Below are positions 1 through 11,661 of a stretch of DNA of 64,000 nucleotides, piece by piece. Every line of letters starts with the position of its first letter. Within the stretch, counting starts at the first letter, position 1. The position numbers and the translations under genes were made by a program. Where the stretch lies: NCBI GenBank assembly GCA_026545225.1, contig CM048852.1:15584146-15648145 (forward strand), given 5' to 3'. The notes beneath the pieces were generated by a model, which did not search any database, was not told the DNA's origin, and saw only the letters and a list, made by a program, of their open reading frames with translations. This stretch comes from Cornus controversa (lineage: Eukaryota > Streptophyta > Magnoliopsida > Cornales > Cornaceae).

Positions 1-640
1 ATGTTGGCCATTTTTTCTTTCATTTTTAGTTTTTTTTCTGAGTATTCCAGATGCATGTACACTTTGTACTAAACTCATTTTCATATTTATGGAATACATT
101 TATCTTTTCTGTTATACCATGTGTTATCTTTCCTGTCTTTATTTTTGCTTTCTGTCAATATCTCTGTTCTCTATACTTTGACTATGCATGTAGTACCACT
201 TGCCTAATTGTTATATGCGATTCAGTTGATGATTTTCGTTTATTACCGCTTGGTTTAAATTCCCAATACTGTTGAGATTGCTTCAACGCAGTATGGCGGT
301 AATAAAGAAAGGCAGCCCCTTTGCGTGCTATACGTTAGCGTGCCTGGATAGTCAATATCTTATCGCATAGACCTCTTAGACAATTGGGAAACACCAGTTC
401 AGACCCTTAGATATGCAGTGATCTTGACATTGTCCATTTGTGCATACTTCTTTTATTATGCTCTTTTCATATACTTTTTGTTCCTTTTAATGCTCGTGGT
501 ATCCAGTTGGTGTTCTGTGCAGATTTTTCTTATTTGCAGGATGACCGCTACTGTGGAGCACCATTTTTGTCGCATTCTGCAATCCCGGTAACTTCTTTCC
601 TTGTTCTTCTTGTCCAAACATTGAGGACAATGTTGCATTT

Positions 641-652
641 AAGTTTGGGTGT
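641..652 (+). other. Internal polypurine-tract-like motif of A1
   Basis: The motif aagtttgggtgtg follows an 'attgaggacaatg' block and resembles the tract just before the LTR at 1725-1737. In A2 the matching site (61451-61463) reads aagtttgggggtg, the same 13 bases as the LTR-adjacent tract. Function is inferred: it may be a second plus-strand priming site or a remnant of an older LTR boundary. Confidence 0.4.
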
Positions 653-1724
653 GCGGTATGCTATACCACTTGTATATGCATGCAATGTTCAGTCTTAGTA
701 TTGAGTGTCATTGTAGAGCAGTTTCTTGATATTTTTGCATGCTTGCTATGATGTCTTGCTTTTTAAAGGAATATCATTCGAATAAATGTTCGAGGTAAAT
801 GCAGCAGGTAGTTAAGAACTTTAACATTGTAAATACCCGCACTTTTGCAAGCTATATAATAGGCTAGAACGATCTACACTTTTGTCCAAATATGAGCACG
901 TATAGTTCTTGCCCTAAATTTGTCCTTAACCGCACAAATTCGCACACATGCATTTTAAATTGTGGGGTATAAGTCTGATGGAGAATTTTGTAAATTTCTG
1001 TTTTTAGCTGAACAACTTAGAGATTAAGTTCTTCCGGTTGTTGTAAAAAAAAAAAATTATAAAATAAATGCAATAAGCCTTCTCACTCAATAAACCGGAT
1101 TTCTATGCCTTAAAGCAGGGAGTATTCGTGTATAAGTGTGCAAGGTTGAGCAATAATAAGCGGGTGGCTTGCTTAAGCTCATCGCCTTGTAAGCTCGGTT
1201 ATTAAGTCCGAGGGGTGTTTCTTCACCTAATGCCCTAAAACCAATTGGGTTGGGAGTCATTGGCCCAATGCCGCTACATGGGCTTACAAGAAAGCAAAAA
1301 GAGCTAAGCATTGCACGGTCATCCGCACATGAGCAATCATGAATGTTTTGTGACAATGAACAGCTGTGTCGAGCGTTTGCAATGAGTTTTTCTCTTAAAA
1401 ACATATTTGTTCTTTTTCTTCTCCAAATATGACAAAAGCCACGCGTTAGAATGCATGTTCACTTTTCAAAGAGGATTTTGGGGTCAGAATTGGTATGTTT
1501 ACTCTGGCTGGCCATTATGTGGGGACCGTCATTTATTTGTAGCTTGTGAAAGTCCATTTTTGCTAATGACCACATAGTTCTGTAATACTTGTTACATTTG
1601 CCAAATGTGAAATGAACGGATGATCGCCCTTTATCTAGTTGATGACTGAGCATGATTAAACTTTTGTATAAGATAGTTAATTTTATTTTTGTGATATTGC
1701 ATTGCTAAGGGACTAGCAATATGT

Positions 1725-1737
1725 AAGTTTGGGGGTG
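1725..1737 (+). other. Polypurine tract (plus-strand primer site) of A1
   Basis: The sequence aagtttgggggtg lies directly against the TGATAAG start of the LTR, which is where the plus-strand primer site belongs. The same sequence in the same place is seen in A2 (62533-62545). Confidence 0.75.
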
Positions 1738-3099
1738 TGATAAGTGTTCAATTCTATGCATTTGAACCCTCTTTATTGCATATGTTAGTTCCATTTTTAT
1801 GATTACCGAGATATGTTTACGGTATTTTTGTGTTTTTGAGGTATTGCAGGTCTTGTAGTGAAAGGAGCAAAGTTTGAGGCTATTTGCAGCTGAAGAATAA
1901 AAATCAAAAATGCAGCCAAAGGCATCTCGATTGATCGAGATCTCATTTCGATTGATCGAAATCTCGATTGATCGAGATTCTGCAGAATCCACTTGCCCAC
2001 TTGCTCACCTGCTCTCCCACTTGCAACAAAATCCCCCTTTTTGCACGACTTAGGGGGATTGTCTGACTTGAACAAGACCCTTGGGGACCTTCTTGATACA
2101 AGGGATATATATATTGATATATATATATATATATGGTGGGCCCCAAGGTTGAAAAAGGAAGCCTTAAAGCACCAAAAAGCCACATATCTCATATATCTCT
2201 CAACACACATCAGACCAAGAAATGAGAGACTTTCGGGAGAGAGGAGAAGGAGCTGAACCAGACCAAGAAGCTTCATCTTCTCCATCAATGGAAGAGTGCA
2301 AGGCAACCATGAGCAACTAACTTCCATACTAGGGTGTTGTTGAAGCCCCTAGCCATGTAAACATGTTCATTTTTGTAGCACTTGGGATTGGTAATTAAAT
2401 GTTGATTATTTAGCCTAGTGATCATGTACACTAATACATTTCTTCTATATATTCATTTGATATGGAGTTTATTCTTGTCTTAGAGTAGATTTTGTCATTT
2501 GAGTGCACAACATTTGCATATTCCACAAGAAGTGCAAATGATGGCTAGATAATGGTGTTTAAATGAATGTGTTGTGTTTGTTTGTATAAACCATGCCAAG
2601 ATAAGGTAGTTTGGATGCATGTAGGTTCACTTAGAGAGTAGGGTAATTAGATAGTTAGTTAGGTTGAAGAGCTATGCTTATTGAAGATGGATTATGATAG
2701 GTGGACAAACACATTGATCTTTTGATATGTCATTGAGGTCACAAGCCTAATGACATTGTTAGGCATTTAATTTATGAATCCCATGCTTGCTACAATTATG
2801 AACATGTGAATGACTAGTGGTGGAAACTAACCCTAGTCCTCTCTCCCAACTTTAAACTCTTTAATTTTATTGTCATTACATTCATGCAATAGTTTATAAA
2901 CAAAAATTCGACAACCTGTTTTTAGGATTAAAGTGGAATTAATCTTTTTTTAAGACAATTGCGACTAGTCCTCGTGGGATCGATACCCTCTATATAGAAC
3001 CGTATCTACAAAGATTCATGCTCTTGCGAGTAGTTAAATTATATTTTGATAAAAAGGGCAAAATTAAGCTTACAATATAATTCGAGTTTAGCCACATCA
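1738..3099 (+). repeat. 3' LTR of A1 (1362 bp)
   Basis: The repeat starts TGATAAGTG and ends CCACATCA. It aligns along its whole length with the two LTRs of A2 (52311-53657 and 62546-63960). It contains three near-palindromic ctcgattgatcgag motifs (about 1924-1978), a TA-rich TATA-like stretch at about 2106-2134 followed by gtgggcccc, and a pyrimidine-poor 3' half. The TATA-like stretch is the likely promoter of the element. Confidence 0.88.
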
Positions 3100-3262
3100 A
3101 CAGCCGTATGAGTTCTTCTTTTTCCAAGTTGGTCGCACAAGTCCCTATCTAGGTCGTTCGGGCTACGTCGCTGGGGTCAATCTGAACCATTTGTAAGGTC
3201 TCCAGTGTATGGGCTTGACCTTCTTCTTCAGCAGTCACAACTTTGGGGCACGCCGCTAACTG

Positions 3263-5317
3263 CTATTGGGAATTACGGTTAACCTCTAGGATGACTTCGG
3301 TGGGTTCTGTGCCTTTTAGGGCTACGACATAGCATATTCGGGCCCCCGCTTGATCACCCCAGATGTTTTCGGTGCTCTGTCTGTTGACTGACAAACATTT
3401 CATCACTTGATGGAGAGTGGAAGGGACACACCTCATCCGGTGTATCCATCCTCTGCCAAGGATAACGTTGTAAGGCGAATTAACTTTGATGATTACAAAG
3501 GTTTCACCCAATGTTCTATGTACTGCCTCTATAGGAAGGATGACTATGCCGAAGGGGGTTACCCGGGTTCTGTCAAATCCAATTAGTGGGTTGTGGGTCT
3601 GGTGGACTTGGTTTATGGCAAAACCTAGTTGCTCGAGAGTTAATCGAGTCATCACATTTGCGCTCGACCCTGTGTCTACAAGGATGCGCCTGACGAGGCA
3701 GTTCGCTATTGTCAAGGTGAGGACTAGTGGGTCCTCGTGTGGTGATTGAACTTTTTGCATATCCCATCGATGGAACGTGATATCTGCTGAAGCACACTCT
3801 TCTTGGATTGTGCTGACCGGTGTCGCTTTTTGTATCCTCGGTCGTTGACCCCCTTCACTGTGTGGACATCAGAATGCCAATGTTGGGCGTGTCCGTGGAT
3901 GGTGTCAATGATTTTTGGTGGTGGAGCCACACTTGCCTTTTGCGTTGATTGGGGGAGATCTATTTGGCGCGTCGCATCGGGCGAGATATATTCTGCCAAT
4001 TCTCCTCGGGAGAGGAGGAGTTTTACCTGATTGCGTAGGTTCCGGCAATCATTGGTTGTGTGTCCCACGTCTTTATGGAAGGCACAATGGTTCGCTCTAT
4101 CCCTGGATTCGATTAGAGCTGTCAAAGGGGGCGGATTTCGAAAGATGCCCCTATTGACGGTCTCTTGGAATAACCGACTCAAGGTTACCTTTAGAAGGGT
4201 TTTCCTTTCGTTCGGTCCTAGGTTTCTTCTCTAGGGTTCGTTTACTCGAAGGAGGACTTGTTTGGACTACGTTTGGTAGATTGACCGGTAGTCTGTCCCT
4301 GGGCGTGGCCACATTGATGAGAGAAGACGGTCGGGCTTGCCTAGACTCGTCATCCTCGATTGCGATGTACCCCTGTGCTTTGTTGTTCAAGATTCCCATA
4401 TCCTTAGGGGGTTTCCTCAACAATGCTCGGTAAAATTCAGTGTTGTTGTTCATTGCCACCCGGAAGGCTTCTACTGCTGTGGTCTGGTCACACCTGTCGA
4501 TCAGAGATATTTCAAGATTAAACCGTGAAAGGAAGATTTTCAACGACTCACCGCTGGCCTGCTTAAGAGTGAATAAGGACGACACTGTTCTCTTCTGTTG
4601 TCGGTTCCCCACGTACTGGGTTATGAATTGTTCACAGAGGGTCTGGAAGTCAAAAATTGTTCCTGAGGGTCGCTGTTTGAACTATAACAACGCGGGGCCG
4701 CTTATGGTAGTTGAAAACACACGACACATGAGTTCGTCATCCTCTGCATTCAATGTCATTCGTTGTTGGACGTGGTAAATGTGCTCGATTGGATCAGTTC
4801 ACCTGTCAAAACTAACAAACGGTGCCATTTTGAACTTTACGGGCACCTCCGCTTGTAGGATATGGCTAGCGAAAGGTGATTGTAACACGCCCCTTATTGC
4901 CTCAGCGGCAAGGTCCGACGGAGTTTCGGTCCTAAGGTCATGTCTGATTATTTCAACCTCTTTTTGAATTTGCTCCTGTAGTGTCTTTCTCCCGGCTGAA
5001 CGCAAGGGATCCAGATTGGCAGAACTCAGCTTAGCACGTTCGGGATATTTCATCGGCCCCTCGGTCATCATTCCTCTGTCCGAGCATTTATGCCATCGTT
5101 CATGATGCGAGGTCTCCTCGTTCTGGTTGTTGGAATGGTTAGGTGAATCTGGCGATAAGTGTCGGGCCTCTCGTACTTCGTTGCACAACTGTGCATTTTC
5201 TCGCTGTAAAGCTTCTATCTGATGCCTCAACGCCTCAATGTCCCCGTGCTCGTCCTCACCTTTGACTGGTTGAGAAGAATCTTTGATGTAAACGGCTGCT
5301 TGAGTGGAGCCTACCAT
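3263..5317 (-). pseudogene. Gag-protease remnant of a Tat-type Ty3/gypsy retrotransposon
   Basis: Read on the minus strand, this is a broken gag followed by an aspartic protease. Gag begins at 5317 with a coiled-coil-rich N-terminus (EALRHQIEALQRENAQL) and continues through the retrotransposon gag domain, but has in-frame stops near 4797 and 4687 and a frameshift near 4180. A degenerate zinc-knuckle region (CAFHKDVGHTTNDC) follows at about 4050-4100. The protease (3263-3760) keeps the active-site motif LVDTGSSANV and the typical YNVILGRGWIHRM block. Reverse transcriptase and later domains are missing because A1 inserted at 3099/3100. Lineage is inferred from the protease style and the PBS. 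It is not functional. Confidence 0.85.
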
Positions 5318-5368
5318 TGTGCTTCAGTGAATGTGCCACAGTAATTATGCGGATCTTTCCGTTCGCTT

Positions 5369-5386
5369 CCTACAGACGACGCCAAA
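5369..5386 (-). other. Primer binding site of the minus-strand Tat-type element
   Basis: On the minus strand this reads TTTGGCGTCGTCTGTAGG, close to the PBS used by many plant Tat/Ogre-group elements (TGGCGCCGTCTGTGGG). It lies between the putative LTR (5388 onward) and the gag start at 5317, as expected. Confidence 0.7.
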
Positions 5387-5387
5387 G

Positions 5388-5900
5388 TGTAGATGTCAAA
5401 AAATTACAGTTATTAATTTTGGGTTCACAGATCTAACATGTCATACACTTAAAATCTGTAATTAATTTAACTGAATGCTTTTTATAAACTTCCAATAACT
5501 TTTACAAACGTTCTTCTTTCTTATCAAACGAACTCTCTTTTTTCTTATCACACTTTAGCTCAAAAAAAACAGATCCCTTTTTACTTTGAGGTGGTCCTCC
5601 TTTTTTACTGTTTCTCTTTCTTTGGACTCATCTGTTGGAGCATGAGGTGGGTTTTTTTGTAATGATGAACTTGTCTTAGTTTTATCATTTGTTTGGGGCT
5701 GATCTTATCATTCGGAGCATGAGGTGGGTTTTTGTGATGATGGGTTTTTGGATGGTGTGCTGGTTTGGTATAGTGTTCGGGCCTGTGCTTGATTTGGGCC
5801 ATATTTTTGGGCCGGTATATTTTTGGGCTCACAAGGTATATTTAGTATGTTAATTAAAAAAATATTTAAGACATTTATGAAAAGGACAACAGTGAAAAAA
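5388..5900 (-). repeat. Putative 5' LTR of the minus-strand Tat-type element (outer end unresolved)
   Basis: The LTR is expected next to the PBS, and the sequence begins TGTAGATGTC at 5388 on the plus strand, so the minus-strand LTR ends ...CTACA. The far end cannot be fixed because no second LTR copy is in the window; the coordinate given is a guess. The segment is AT-rich and has no credible coding region. From about 5900 to 6400 I see only AT-rich sequence with a short (TA)n run near 6065-6080. Confidence 0.4.
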
Positions 5901-6500
5901 AAAATTGTTAATAGAATTATAAACTTGGTTGAAAATATTTATTAAAAATATGACTTAATTAACCTAATAAAATTTTTTAACCCCTCTTTACACTTGAAAA
6001 GTAGAGCTTTTAAGAAATTTTCTCTTTTTTATTTTATTTTTATAGTGCGCTTATGTGTGTGTGTATATATATATATATACTTTTAAAAAGTTATGACATC
6101 AGGATTGCATTTTATAAGCATCGGATTCACAAAGTTTACCTCCCAATACTTTCGTCTAATATAAATGGAGGCAGTGACCAATGGATGTTACCCAGTTGCC
6201 AGTTGGCATGAACCCGGCCTTGTTCCCGAATAGAAGTCTAGTGTTTGAGCTATTTAGTCGAAATATTGTGTTAAATTTTTGAAAAAAATTAAGGGCAGAA
6301 ACATACATGGAATTTGATCAAATCCAAACCAATTTCGTTTCCTTTTCAAATCCAAATGCAAAAGATTTTGATTCCAAACACGTTCAGACAAGGATCTCTC
6401 AACTTTAATCGGTGTTTACGTCGCCGACTGGAACGACTCCGTTTTCCTCCGCCGTGAACCCTTCTGGAACCGCCGAAATCCCGGCCGTTCTCGCCGGAAA

Positions 6501-7580
6501 ATGAGGCCGACTCCGGATAATCCGTTCAAGTTGAAAGCCCGTCGCTCGTAAGCTAGACGTTGACAATCGAATCCCTCTCCGCGATTACTACGGAATCGCC
6601 GACACCCTTCTCGAACAGGTTCGGTTATTTGTAAAATATTAATTAGGGTTTTTGGTTCACTGTTTGTCATCTTCTCCTTAAAAAATTTCAGTTTCGTTCT
6701 TAAAATAGCTATGTTGAATTTCCTTAATACAATTAACTCTAAAGTGTCTTGTTATCCATAGCAGGTACATGTCAGACATGGTTGTAAAGTTAATGTCAAT
6801 ATGGAATTATGGATTAGTTTTAAATAAGGACATGTTTTCTCATAAATGGATGTATTTTAAAGTGTCACTTATTTCGAAGTAATTGATTTTTGTCAATCTG
6901 ATCAAGTGTGTTTAAAAACTTCCAGATGTTCTTAGTTGGATTGTCATATAAACATGGACTAATATTGGCAGCATCACTTTACAGTAACTCAATTCTCAAG
7001 CAATATAAATTTTGAGCCTCTCTATTGGCTGTTGTCTGATGTAAATTACTTTATTTATTGGCAAATTACTTGTGTCCAGGCAACTAATTATCGGGGGGAG
7101 AAGAATATCATAGACTTGTATATCATACTTCTTAGGTATTCAAGGTGAGGAATGAACAGTGCTGTCAGTTTTTTTCCATATTGCTGAACTTATGAGACAC
7201 ATGTTCTTATTATTCATTTTCCCAGTTTGGTGTCTGAAACTATACCATTCCATCAAGATTACCAGGTTTTGCTTCCAAAAGAGAGAACATATCACAGGAA
7301 GGTGAGTAGGGTGTACTAGTTTCCGTAGCTACTCTATTTATATGTTTCAGATTCATGGTAACACGGCATCTTGTTGTTTTAGAAATTATCTGTTGTACTA
7401 AATGAGCTTGAATCTCTGAAGCCAGAATTCCAACATCTAGTGGATGAAATGAACAAATCTTTTGCAGGAGCTCAACACTCTCAACTTGATGGCTGAGAAA
7501 GAACATATGGTTCAGATGCATCTTCTCTGGAATTGCCATCTGTCAATAGGAAAGGTTCTTTGAGCATAGATAATAAGGAG
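6501..7580 (+). pseudogene. AMSH-like ubiquitin thioesterase, N-terminal fragment, copy 1
   Basis: Four exons of an AMSH (STAM-binding-protein-like) deubiquitinase can be read. Exon 1 (about 6501-6618) encodes LDVDNRIPLRDYYGIADTLL; exon 2 (7080-7144) YRGEKNIIDLYIILLRYS; exon 3 (7226-7301) LVSETIPFHQDYQVLLPKER; exon 4 (about 7383-7580) LNELESLKPEFQHLVDEMNK. Introns have GT donors and AG acceptors. This is the N-terminal MIT-like/USP8-dimer region that in intact AMSH proteins precedes the JAMM (MPN+) metalloprotease domain; no JAMM domain is present. The gene is broken: the exon 1 ATG at 6501 is out of frame with the conserved part, and exon 4 has a TGA at 7494-7496, after which the frame reads on as ERTYGSDASS. 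It is followed directly by repeat B. Confidence 0.82.
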
Positions 7581-7803
7581 TTATTTAGCCAGTACATGGT
7601 GTTTAAAAGCATCATTTATGTTTACTTTAGAATGTTTTGAATAATTCTCTTTCTTTTTGCTTATTTTATGTCCTTTATAATGGGTGGTTCTTTTAATATT
7701 TAATTTTTATGGATTCATTTGCTATTCATTTATTTATTGTACCTATTCCTAGGAGCATCTCAACCATAATGTCCATTAGGTCTTCATGTCTTTTCTTTCT
7801 TCT

Positions 7804-10791
7804 CGGGAGTATAGGCTGAGTGTTAGATGGGAAGAGAGAAAGCAAGAGTGATTAGGAGAGAGAGAGAGGGTACCAGAATGATCGAAATGTCACCACACCA
7901 TGGGGTATTTATAGAACTCAGGCGTGGGGTTTTTGACAGCTGTCATCCTACGTGGCACTTTGTCCCATGTCCGTTCCTTCACCACCCTTGGTTGCAACTA
8001 TGAGTCCAAATTTTTATGTTCTCTGCAGGCTAGTCAAGCCTATGACAAATGCTATAATAGTGTCCGCATAGAGTCACTTTAGCACAACTTCCTGTTTTAT
8101 ACCCATGGCCCAATGAGCCTTCCTCTTAATCCACCATTCCACGCTCAACCTATTTTCCCGCCTAAGATCATGACATTATATGCTTCATTATGACACCATG
8201 ATCGCTCAAATCATATCACAGTATGTCTCTGTGCCTAAAATGATCCGTGGGACTTTGTAGGCTCATATTGATTCCAACTCCTCAATCTTAGAAGTAACAT
8301 CACGACAAGTTACTTTCTCTATTGAAAAGGAAAATTAGTAATCTTCCAAATAGTCCCTGCTACAAGAGCTATCACTTGGGGTTGTAGGCTCAAAGAACAA
8401 CCCATTCATCCGTGACTCCTTCTAACCCTTGAGCTTACCATAACATTAGTTTAGAAATGTTCACCTAGACATACCCATTTAGGGAGTTTGCCAAAGAAAC
8501 ATCATCCAACTGTTAACTATAACACACTCGTGAGAGAAGATTGCTCCCAATTCCTTTGCTCCCTGTATACCTGTGTATCCAAGGATTTTTATTCATGCGC
8601 GTAGGCCCTTCCTGCTTGATAAACCCTTAAGCGGGTAGATCTTACTCGCGTATAGGTTATCCACGCGGGTAGGTCTTTCTCGCATGGATAACCCGTACAC
8701 GGGAAAGGCCTTCCCGCGTATGGGTTTCCTATGCAAGTAGGTCTCCCCCGCGCACAGTCCTACTTCCTTATAGTTTAAGATATTTCTTCCTATATATAGA
8801 CCGTTTTTTGTAGATGAGCTTTTTTGTGCGGATAGGCCTTTTATGTTTTGGCGATCCCCGCCGGCACCCCTTTTTGGTCTTCTTCTGACCTATCCCTCTT
8901 TACATTTGCCCCTTTGCAAACAATATTCTTTTTTATGAACTATTGTTTGCAATACTTGTTCATTTTCCTTGTTTCTTAGAGCGTTGACGATCCTCACTTT
9001 TTCGCAACCTCATTACTTTTACTAGTTACTGCCCAAAGTCCGTATTCCCTACATGGGTGACCTGACAAATGCAGTTGGCCAGAGTGCCTGTTCGGTTAAG
9101 CCAATAAGCGTTCGTGCCGCTTCGGTTTCTGCGCCTTGATGCTTATATAAGCTTTTGCATGGAGTGTCTTACTTCCTAACTCCATTTTTACTTCCTTTCT
9201 TCCTTCCTTTCCTCTTTCCTTGCTTTTTTACTTGTGCATTCCTTAGTTTGCACTACCATGACAAAGAAAAAACAAATGACCCTTGCTAATGGAGCTGTTC
9301 CCCAAGTGCCTCCTCCCTCAGAATGGCGTAGAGCACCATTTTTTAAAGACAAACATAATCACATTTGGAGTTCCATCGAAGAGTTTGTTCCTTAGATGGA
9401 GGTGACTGAAGACCTTCTGACACATGGGACAGATGATAGTATGGAAGCTTTAGCGATCGTCTCTGAGTCTATCCCTAGGCTTTGTTTAGAGAGAGGAGAT
9501 TACCCTTTCAGTTTTCTAGAGTATGAATCTCACATGGGTGCGTCCGTGGAGTGGACTGAATGGTCGCGCTACAATCTCGAAAAACTAGAGTATTGTGCTA
9601 TACTTCACCAAGGAAAAATCCTTCAAGTGATTCAGCTTTTTTCTGAAATATCCGTTAAAAGAGACGTAGATAGTCTCACTTCTGTCATTTCAAGGTGGAG
9701 CAGACAGCGGAGAGCGCAACAATCACTTGTGGGATGTGAGACCGATTGGTATTAATTACAAAACTTGGGGTGAGCTCAATCAGCAACCATAGTCTCTTCG
9801 CGAGGTACGGAGAGGATGACGCATCCATCCTTAACCCATGTTTTAAGTGCGTTTATGACTTCTTCTAAACAGATAGGGAATGGACGGGGCTCGTCACTTC
9901 GAGGGTGCTTGCTTTTGGTTTCTTCCTCTTGTCGCTTGTTGGGACACTCGTCAATATGCGCACTTGGGGCTGCTCATCGAGTTGGAGTTTTTGGACACTC
10001 GTCAATATGCGCACTTGGGGCTGCTCATCGAGTTGGAGTTTTTGGAGTATCAGTTTTGGGGCTTGGTTTGAGATTTTTGACAAGATTGCGAACTGCGAGA
10101 ATAAGCTCGCCAAAGCTAGCAAGGCGGAGGTTGATGAGATGAATTCGGAATGGTTGGGCCATGCCTTGGATGCATATGTCTACTAGATTTTTTTCTTCAT
10201 TGTTCTGGAAGCACTCTATAGCTCGATCATGGAATCGCTGCACGAACCTAAGAGGCTATTCATTCTCATTTTAGGTTTCTTTAGTGTGAGAGAGCGTAGT
10301 GACACATTCTTCTGTTTAGGAGAATTTGGTTGAGAGTTTGTCCCCAGTGGCAATGGAGTCTGATGTACCAATGATAGACTCGATCAGTGAGGGATTTGGA
10401 GAATTCTCGTAGGCGCAGTGAATGTTCGTGGCTGTATTGGCTGAGCGCTTCAATGAAGCGAACAATATGCTCATGCAGATTTCCTTTCTTGCCATCGAAC
10501 TTTGAGAACTTTGGTACAGCGTAGCCGCTCGGGTAAGGAGATTGGGCTATGTTGTGATGATAAGCGGGTTCAGGGTTAAAGTTTAGAGCGCTTGGGCTAC
10601 AGGGTGAGGGTTTTTGTTAAGGATGTCATGCATTTCTGCTCGGGTGATGTACTCCGGGGCATGGTGATGGGCGTGGGGAGGCTGGGTTTGTCGTTTTGGT
10701 GGTTGCTAGGCCTTTGTAGGGGGTGAGATGAACGACAGTGGTGCGCAAGGGTTAGGGGTGTTTGGGAAAGGGGGTGGACATATGACATACT
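7804..10791. repeat. Unclassified retroelement-derived repeat B, copy 1
   Basis: A segment starting (t)gggagtataggctgagtgttaga is present three times: 7804 onward, 11885-11950 plus 17071-17440, and 40502-41621. It contains TATA-like boxes (tatttatag near 7907, tatatataga near 8791), so it could be an LTR or promoter region, but I cannot find both ends. Between 8930 and 10791 it carries two opposed coding relics: a plus-strand ORF (9258-9755) and a minus-strand gag (about 9865-10860). Repeated cgcgtagg/cgcgggtagg motifs occur at 8590-8750. Confidence 0.6.
9258..9755 (+). pseudogene. Broken ORF, possibly plant mobile domain (PMD/aminotransferase-like) fragment
   Basis: An ATG at 9258 opens MTKKKQMTLANGAVPQ, which stops at a TAG just before 9396; the same frame continues from MEVTEDLLTHGTDDSMEALA to 9755. 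The spacing of WTEWSRYNLEKL and a later DSLTSVISRWSRQ block recalls the N-terminal part of transposon-associated plant mobile domain proteins, where a W-rich segment is followed by a 'TFxxxWGE' block. This match is from memory and weak; the downstream WGE-like residues are only seen after a frameshift (TWGELNQQ near 9765). I do not claim a function. Confidence 0.3.
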
Positions 10792-10860
10792 ATGTTGAAT
10801 TTCCTTAATGCAATTAAATCTGAAGTGTCTTGTTATCCATAGCAGGTACATGTTAGACAT
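9865..10860 (-). pseudogene. Retrotransposon gag fragment in repeat B copy 1
   Basis: Read on the minus strand from about 10530 the sequence gives VPKFSKFDGKKGN, EHIVRFIEALSQYS, then FVQRFHDRAIECFQNNEEKN and LVDICIQGMAQPFRIHLINL. This is the pattern of plant Ty3/gypsy gag proteins (a core with conserved F..R..E...LV.IC...M). Several in-frame stops interrupt it. The C-terminal part contains a 51-bp direct duplication (9944-10045), which duplicates 17 residues (LQLDEQPQVRILTSV region) in frame. A sister fragment lies at 43774-44515. Confidence 0.72.
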
Positions 10861-11160
10861 GGTTGTAAAGTTAGTGTCAATATGGAATTATGGATTAGCT
10901 TTAAATAAGGACATGTTTTCTCATAAATGGATGTATTTTAAAGTGGCACTTATTTCGAAGTAATTGATTTTTGTCAATCTGTTCAAGTGTGTTTAAAAAC
11001 TTCCAGATGTTCTTAGTTGGATTGTCATATAAACATGGACTAATATTGGCAGCATCGATTTACAGTAACTCAATTGTCAAGCAATATAAATTTTGAGCCT
11101 CTCTATTGGCTGTTGTCTGATGTAAATTACTTTATTTATTGGAAAATTACTTGTGTCCAG

Positions 11161-11661
11161 GCAACTAATTATCGGGGGGAGAAGAATATCATAGACTTGT
11201 ATATCATACTTCTTAGGTATTCAAGGTGAGGAATGAACAGTGCTTTCAGCTTTTTTCCATATTGCTGAACTTATGAGACACATGTTCTTATTATTCATTT
11301 TCCCAGTTTGGTGTCTGAAACTATACCATTCCATCAAGATTACCAGGTTTTGCTTCCAAAAGAGAGAACATATCACAGGAAGGTGAGTAGGGTGTACTAG
11401 TTTCCGTAGCTACTCTATTTATATGTTTTAGATTCATGGTAACACAGCATCTTGTTGTTTCATAAATTGTCTGTTCTACTAAATGAACTTGAATCTCTGA
11501 AGCCAAAATTCCAACGTCTAGTGGATGAAATGAACAAAGCTTTTGCAGGAGCTCAACACTGTCAACTTGATGGCTGAGAAAGAACATATGGTTCAGATGC
11601 ATCTTCTTTGGAATTGCCATCTATCAATAGGAAAGGTTCTTTGAGCATAGATAATAAGGAG
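11161..11661 (+). pseudogene. AMSH-like ubiquitin thioesterase, N-terminal fragment, copy 2
   Basis: This is the duplicate of copy 1 at an offset of 4081 bp. Exon 2 (11161-11225), exon 3 (11307-11382) and exon 4 (about 11464-11661) are present; exon 1 is absent because the duplication breakpoint (about 10792) lies in intron 1. It shares the exon 4 TGA with copy 1, so the gene was broken before it was duplicated. The exon 4 acceptor AG of copy 1 (ttttag) reads ttcata here, a further lesion. Its exon 4 donor is GT, where copy 1 has TT. Confidence 0.8.

Larger units (their letters stand above)
1..3099 (+). mobile_element. Athila-like Ty3/gypsy element A1, 3' end (internal 3' region plus 3' LTR)
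   Basis: This stretch is nearly identical, with few indels, to about 60828-63957, so it is the 3' end of a second copy of the complete element A2. It consists of a long non-coding 3' internal region (1-1737), a polypurine-type tract, and one LTR. The 5' part lies outside the window. The right edge is sharp: LTR sequence stops at 3099, and minus-strand gag-protease sequence of another retroelement starts at once, so A1 inserted into that element. No coding potential is credible here; the small reading frames begin with non-ATG codons and follow the non-coding pattern of the A2 copy. Confidence 0.88.
6711..10791. repeat. 4081-bp tandem duplication, first unit
   Basis: Sequence from about 6711 recurs at about 10792 with a constant offset of 4081 bp through AMSH introns and exons and into the start of repeat B (7804 versus 11885). 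The unit therefore contains the AMSH fragment without exon 1 plus the whole of repeat B copy 1. Mismatches are a few percent by eye, with no indels over about 1.1 kb. Confidence 0.8.

Noticed and set aside
438..698. Open frame present at the same place in A1 and A2 (61248-61508)
   Set aside because: It begins with a TTG codon, shows no recognisable domain and lies in the non-coding 3' region; similarity between copies is explained by recent common origin.
1803..2327. 174-residue minus-strand frame within the A1 LTR
   Set aside because: Lies across the TATA-like promoter region and the palindromic array; analogous frames in the A2 LTRs are broken at different places.
6061..6081. Runs of (TA)n at several places (also 27129-27150, 29527-29545, 44927-44943, 51727-51742)
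   Set aside because: Ordinary microsatellites in AT-rich plant DNA; only the one in TNL intron 4 was listed because of its position.
7240..7539. 99-residue minus-strand frame conserved in both AMSH copies
   Set aside because: It is antisense to AMSH exons 3 and 4, which explain its conservation.
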